Source: Rhizobium johnstonii 3841
Lineage (GTDB): Bacteria > Pseudomonadota > Alphaproteobacteria > Rhizobiales > Rhizobiaceae
Length of the DNA stretch: 64,000 bases
Direction of reading: 5' to 3'
Assembly: GCF_000009265.1 (NCBI RefSeq)
Contig: NC_008384.1
Coordinates: 248,001-312,000 of the forward strand
In this document: one piece after another, positions 62,313-64,000 of the stretch
Position numbering within the stretch: position 1 is the stretch's first letter
How the letters are laid out: the number at the start of each line of letters is the position of its first letter
The notes under the pieces: model-generated
What the model saw: the letters and a program-made list of their open reading frames with translations, nothing else
The model's database searches: none
Told to the model about the DNA's origin: nothing
Position numbers and translations under genes: made by a program

Positions 62313-63239
62313 TCAGACATGCAGCCGCATGATGATATCGCGTCCGTGATTTCCGAAGCCGCGGCCGAAAATATTGACGCCACCGGTATGGCCGGCATTT
62401 TCTGCGATGCCGACCCGGAGCCGGATGGAGGAATGCTGGGCAAGGGCAAGATCGCTGAGCGTGACATTCGAGGCGGCGATACCGTCGATGAAGGTTCCGC
62501 GCGTGGAAATCCGCCAGGTCTTCATCATCCCATATTGCGAGCCCTCGAGCTTCCACCATGCCGGCGTGAAGGCGCCGCGCTTGTCGCCATAGTCGCCGGG
62601 AGACGTCCAGGTTCCGATCGCCATTCCATTGACCCAGAGGGTTATGTCAGACGGCCAGTCCGGATTGGTGCCCGGCACTTCCGACGACAGCTCCAGCGAA
62701 AACTCGATGGCGCGGATATCCTTGTTCAACACCTTGGCATTGTTGGGGAATTTATATTCCACATATCCCCTGCCGAACCAGACGAGCCCGGCCTGCATGC
62801 GCTGCGGATCGAGAAAATAGTCGGGGACATCGAGAGGACCGATGACGCTCTCGGTGGAGCAAAGACCACATGGCGCATGGACGTCACAACTGGTGTAGAG
62901 CCCGACCGGCATCTCGACTTCGATGATATTGTTGGCCCTTTGGGCCGCACTTTCCTCAAAGCTGATCAGAATTTCGCTATAGATTGCCGAGCAGATCTTC
63001 TGGTTTCCCTTGCGGGCCTTCGTCAGCTGGGAATCGACAAGCCGGGCATCTTCCAAGATCTGGATCCCGGTGGCGACAGTCGATTGAGGAAGAGAAAGGG
63101 CACGCGCGATATCGTTGATATTCATCGGCCCTTTGGCGCAGAGCAGCTTGAGCATCTCGAGCCGCGCCGGCGCCGAAAGCGCGCGTATCGCATCATTATT
63201 CTCGCCGGCAGCAATCGTCAAAAACGAGCGTTCCATCAT
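62313..63239 (-). CDS. Winged-helix (ArsR-like) regulator with large C-terminal domain
   Basis: The 308-residue protein starts with an ArsR-type winged helix (ALSAPARLEMLKLLCAKGPM, NINDIARALSLPQSTVATGI, residues 18-85), then a cysteine cluster CDVHAPCGLC near residue 117 and a beta-rich domain of about 180 residues (GRGYVEYKFPNNAKVLNKDI, ITLWVNGMAIGTWTSPGDYG). The latter resembles a carbohydrate-binding sandwich, so it may sense an arabinoside; that is inference. It is upstream of and co-directional with the arabinofuranosidase gene and is the likely regulator. Interleaved inverted repeats upstream suggest self-control. Tandem ATGs at 63239/63236 follow GGGGG. Confidence 0.8.
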   Translation of the reverse strand: MMERSFLTIAAGENNDAIRALSAPARLEMLKLLCAKGPMNINDIARALSLPQSTVATGIQILEDARLVDSQLTKARKGNQKICSAIYSEILISFEESAAQRANNIIEVEMPVGLYTSCDVHAPCGLCSTESVIGPLDVPDYFLDPQRMQAGLVWFGRGYVEYKFPNNAKVLNKDIRAIEFSLELSSEVPGTNPDWPSDITLWVNGMAIGTWTSPGDYGDKRGAFTPAWWKLEGSQYGMMKTWRISTRGTFIDGIAASNVTLSDLALAQHSSIRLRVGIAENAGHTGGVNIFGRGFGNHGRDIIMRLHV

Positions 63240-63249
63240 TCCCCCACCA

Positions 63250-63290
63250 TTTCCGATGAAATGATGTATATCGGAAATTATGATACATCA
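63250..63290. promoter_or_regulatory. Interleaved inverted repeats upstream of the regulator
   Basis: TTTCCGAT (63250-63257) pairs with ATCGGAAA (63270-63277), and TGATGTAT (63262-63269) pairs with ATACATCA (63283-63290). The two repeats overlap and lie 11-51 bases before the regulator gene, a good place for an operator. Confidence 0.6.
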
Positions 63291-63343
63291 AGTGGGAATG
63301 CTTCGCCGGATTGTAGGATAGCGGCCCCGGTTTCAACCCGCCA

Positions 63344-63640
63344 TGAATGAACGTGAAGTCCTTCCGACTTCCGATATGACAGTGGTATCGGGATCGTTAC
63401 GCGTCAAACTCCGGCGCGTCTCGGATCGGCTGGCGGGGTGGAATTGCGAGCTCAATTCCCCCGATCGATCGCAAGCGGGCGCGAATGGCATCGGCGAGAT
63501 TCCGGATCGTCATGCTGGCCATCGCTACCTCCATTCGTCAATGACGCATATGAAACATTGCATATTCTCAAGCAATGACCGAGATGCGTTTCCGTCCTCA
63601 GCCTGGCAGGTCCACAACAAGAGTGGTCCGCCGGCCCGGG
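63344..63640. other. Intergenic region, nothing recognised
   Basis: A plus-strand frame at 63343-63726 overlaps the peroxidase gene and has no ribosome site, so it is not called. Confidence 0.4.
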
Positions 63641-64000
63641 TCAATGCCCGGTCGCATCAGATTGCAGGTCGGCATCGGTCAGGGTTCCGAGGAAAGCGAC
63701 GATGTCGTCGATCTCGGGATCGGTGAGGGCGGGCGCATCGCCCGGCTTCCTGCCGAAGGGCGGGTCCTGGTTGAGATTGTCCCAATAGGCCTGCGGCAGG
63801 TCGTCATATCTACGGACCGTGCCGTCTGAGTTTTTCGGATACCAGCGGCCGGGATCGCTGTCGCGCGTCGCGTAGAAGGAGACGACGTCGCGCAGCGAGT
63901 GGAAATAGCCATTGTGGAAGAAGCTCTTCTTCAGCGAGACATTGCGCAGCGTCGGGGTGCGGAACAGGCCGCAATATTCGCTGCGTCCGGCAAAGTCGGT
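63641..64000 (-). CDS. Di-haem cytochrome c peroxidase / MauG-like protein, C-terminal part
   Basis: The reverse strand is open from the window edge to a stop at 63641. It reads YCGLFRTPTLRNVSLKKSFF, then HNGYFHSLRDVVSFYATRD and DDIVAFLGTLTDADL, which is the C-terminal haem domain of bacterial di-haem cytochrome c peroxidases (the FRTPTLRNV and FFHNG segments are family hallmarks). These periplasmic enzymes reduce hydrogen peroxide or oxidise proteins. The CXXCH haem-attachment sites lie outside the window. No start is visible. Confidence 0.85.
   Translation of the reverse strand, partial: TDFAGRSEYCGLFRTPTLRNVSLKKSFFHNGYFHSLRDVVSFYATRDSDPGRWYPKNSDGTVRRYDDLPQAYWDNLNQDPPFGRKPGDAPALTDPEIDDIVAFLGTLTDADLQSDATGH

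Overview
The window looks like a piece of a Rhizobium (R. leguminosarum/etli type) replicon, most likely a plasmid or chromid. The evidence is an S. meliloti-like alpha-galactoside (agp/aga) operon, a DUF982 protein, rhizobial double-palindrome intergenic repeats, Ti-type conjugation genes (traA, traD, traG) and GC-rich, GC3-biased codon use. All assignments come from reading the sequence; no database search was possible.

Layout. (1) 1-2.3 kb: minus-strand efflux module (HlyD-type fusion protein and two ABC-2 permeases, the second cut by the window edge). (2) 2.7-7.8 kb: a large FAD/GcvT-type demethylating dehydrogenase, a three-gene XRE-regulator operon and a SAM methyltransferase. (3) 7.8-18.0 kb: a complete alpha-galactoside operon: AraC activator (divergent), GH4 galactosidase, solute-binding protein, two permeases, fused double ATPase, second GH4 galactosidase and terminator. 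(4) 18-54.5 kb: a patchwork accessory region. It holds an AI-2E-type permease, a frameshifted penicillin-binding protein, a degenerate tRNA-fMet-like relic, a six-gene YcaO/TfuA/metallopeptidase operon headed by a cyclase-ATPase regulator, small hypothetical genes, an intact second penicillin-binding protein, a four-gene membrane cassette with ZorA/ZorB-like (MotA/MotB-like) components, a secreted nuclease, a diguanylate cyclase, ArdC, a WGR protein, a HipBA module sitting between two copies of the traG 3' end, a frameshifted traG, traD, an RSF1010-type oriT and traA. (5) 54.6-63.3 kb: a minus-strand arabinoside operon (GH51 arabinofuranosidase, binding protein, two permeases, two ATPases) under a winged-helix regulator. 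(6) 63.6-64 kb: C-terminus of a di-haem cytochrome c peroxidase.

The accessory region is bracketed by partial copies of the flanking sugar genes. The 3' end of the second GH4 gene with its terminator occurs three times (17.4-18.0, 22.8-22.9, 30.6-31.2 kb), and an ABC-ATPase fragment at about 54.2 kb matches part of the intact ATPase gene at 55.2 kb. This suggests step-wise acquisition by recombination between duplicated ends, within what was a continuous sugar-utilisation region.

The two most promising uncharacterised systems are the YcaO-TfuA operon (23.3-30.4 kb), a possible peptide or protein thioamidation pathway without an obvious precursor, and the four-gene cassette at 37.2-41.6 kb, a possible Zorya-like envelope motor with unfamiliar partners.
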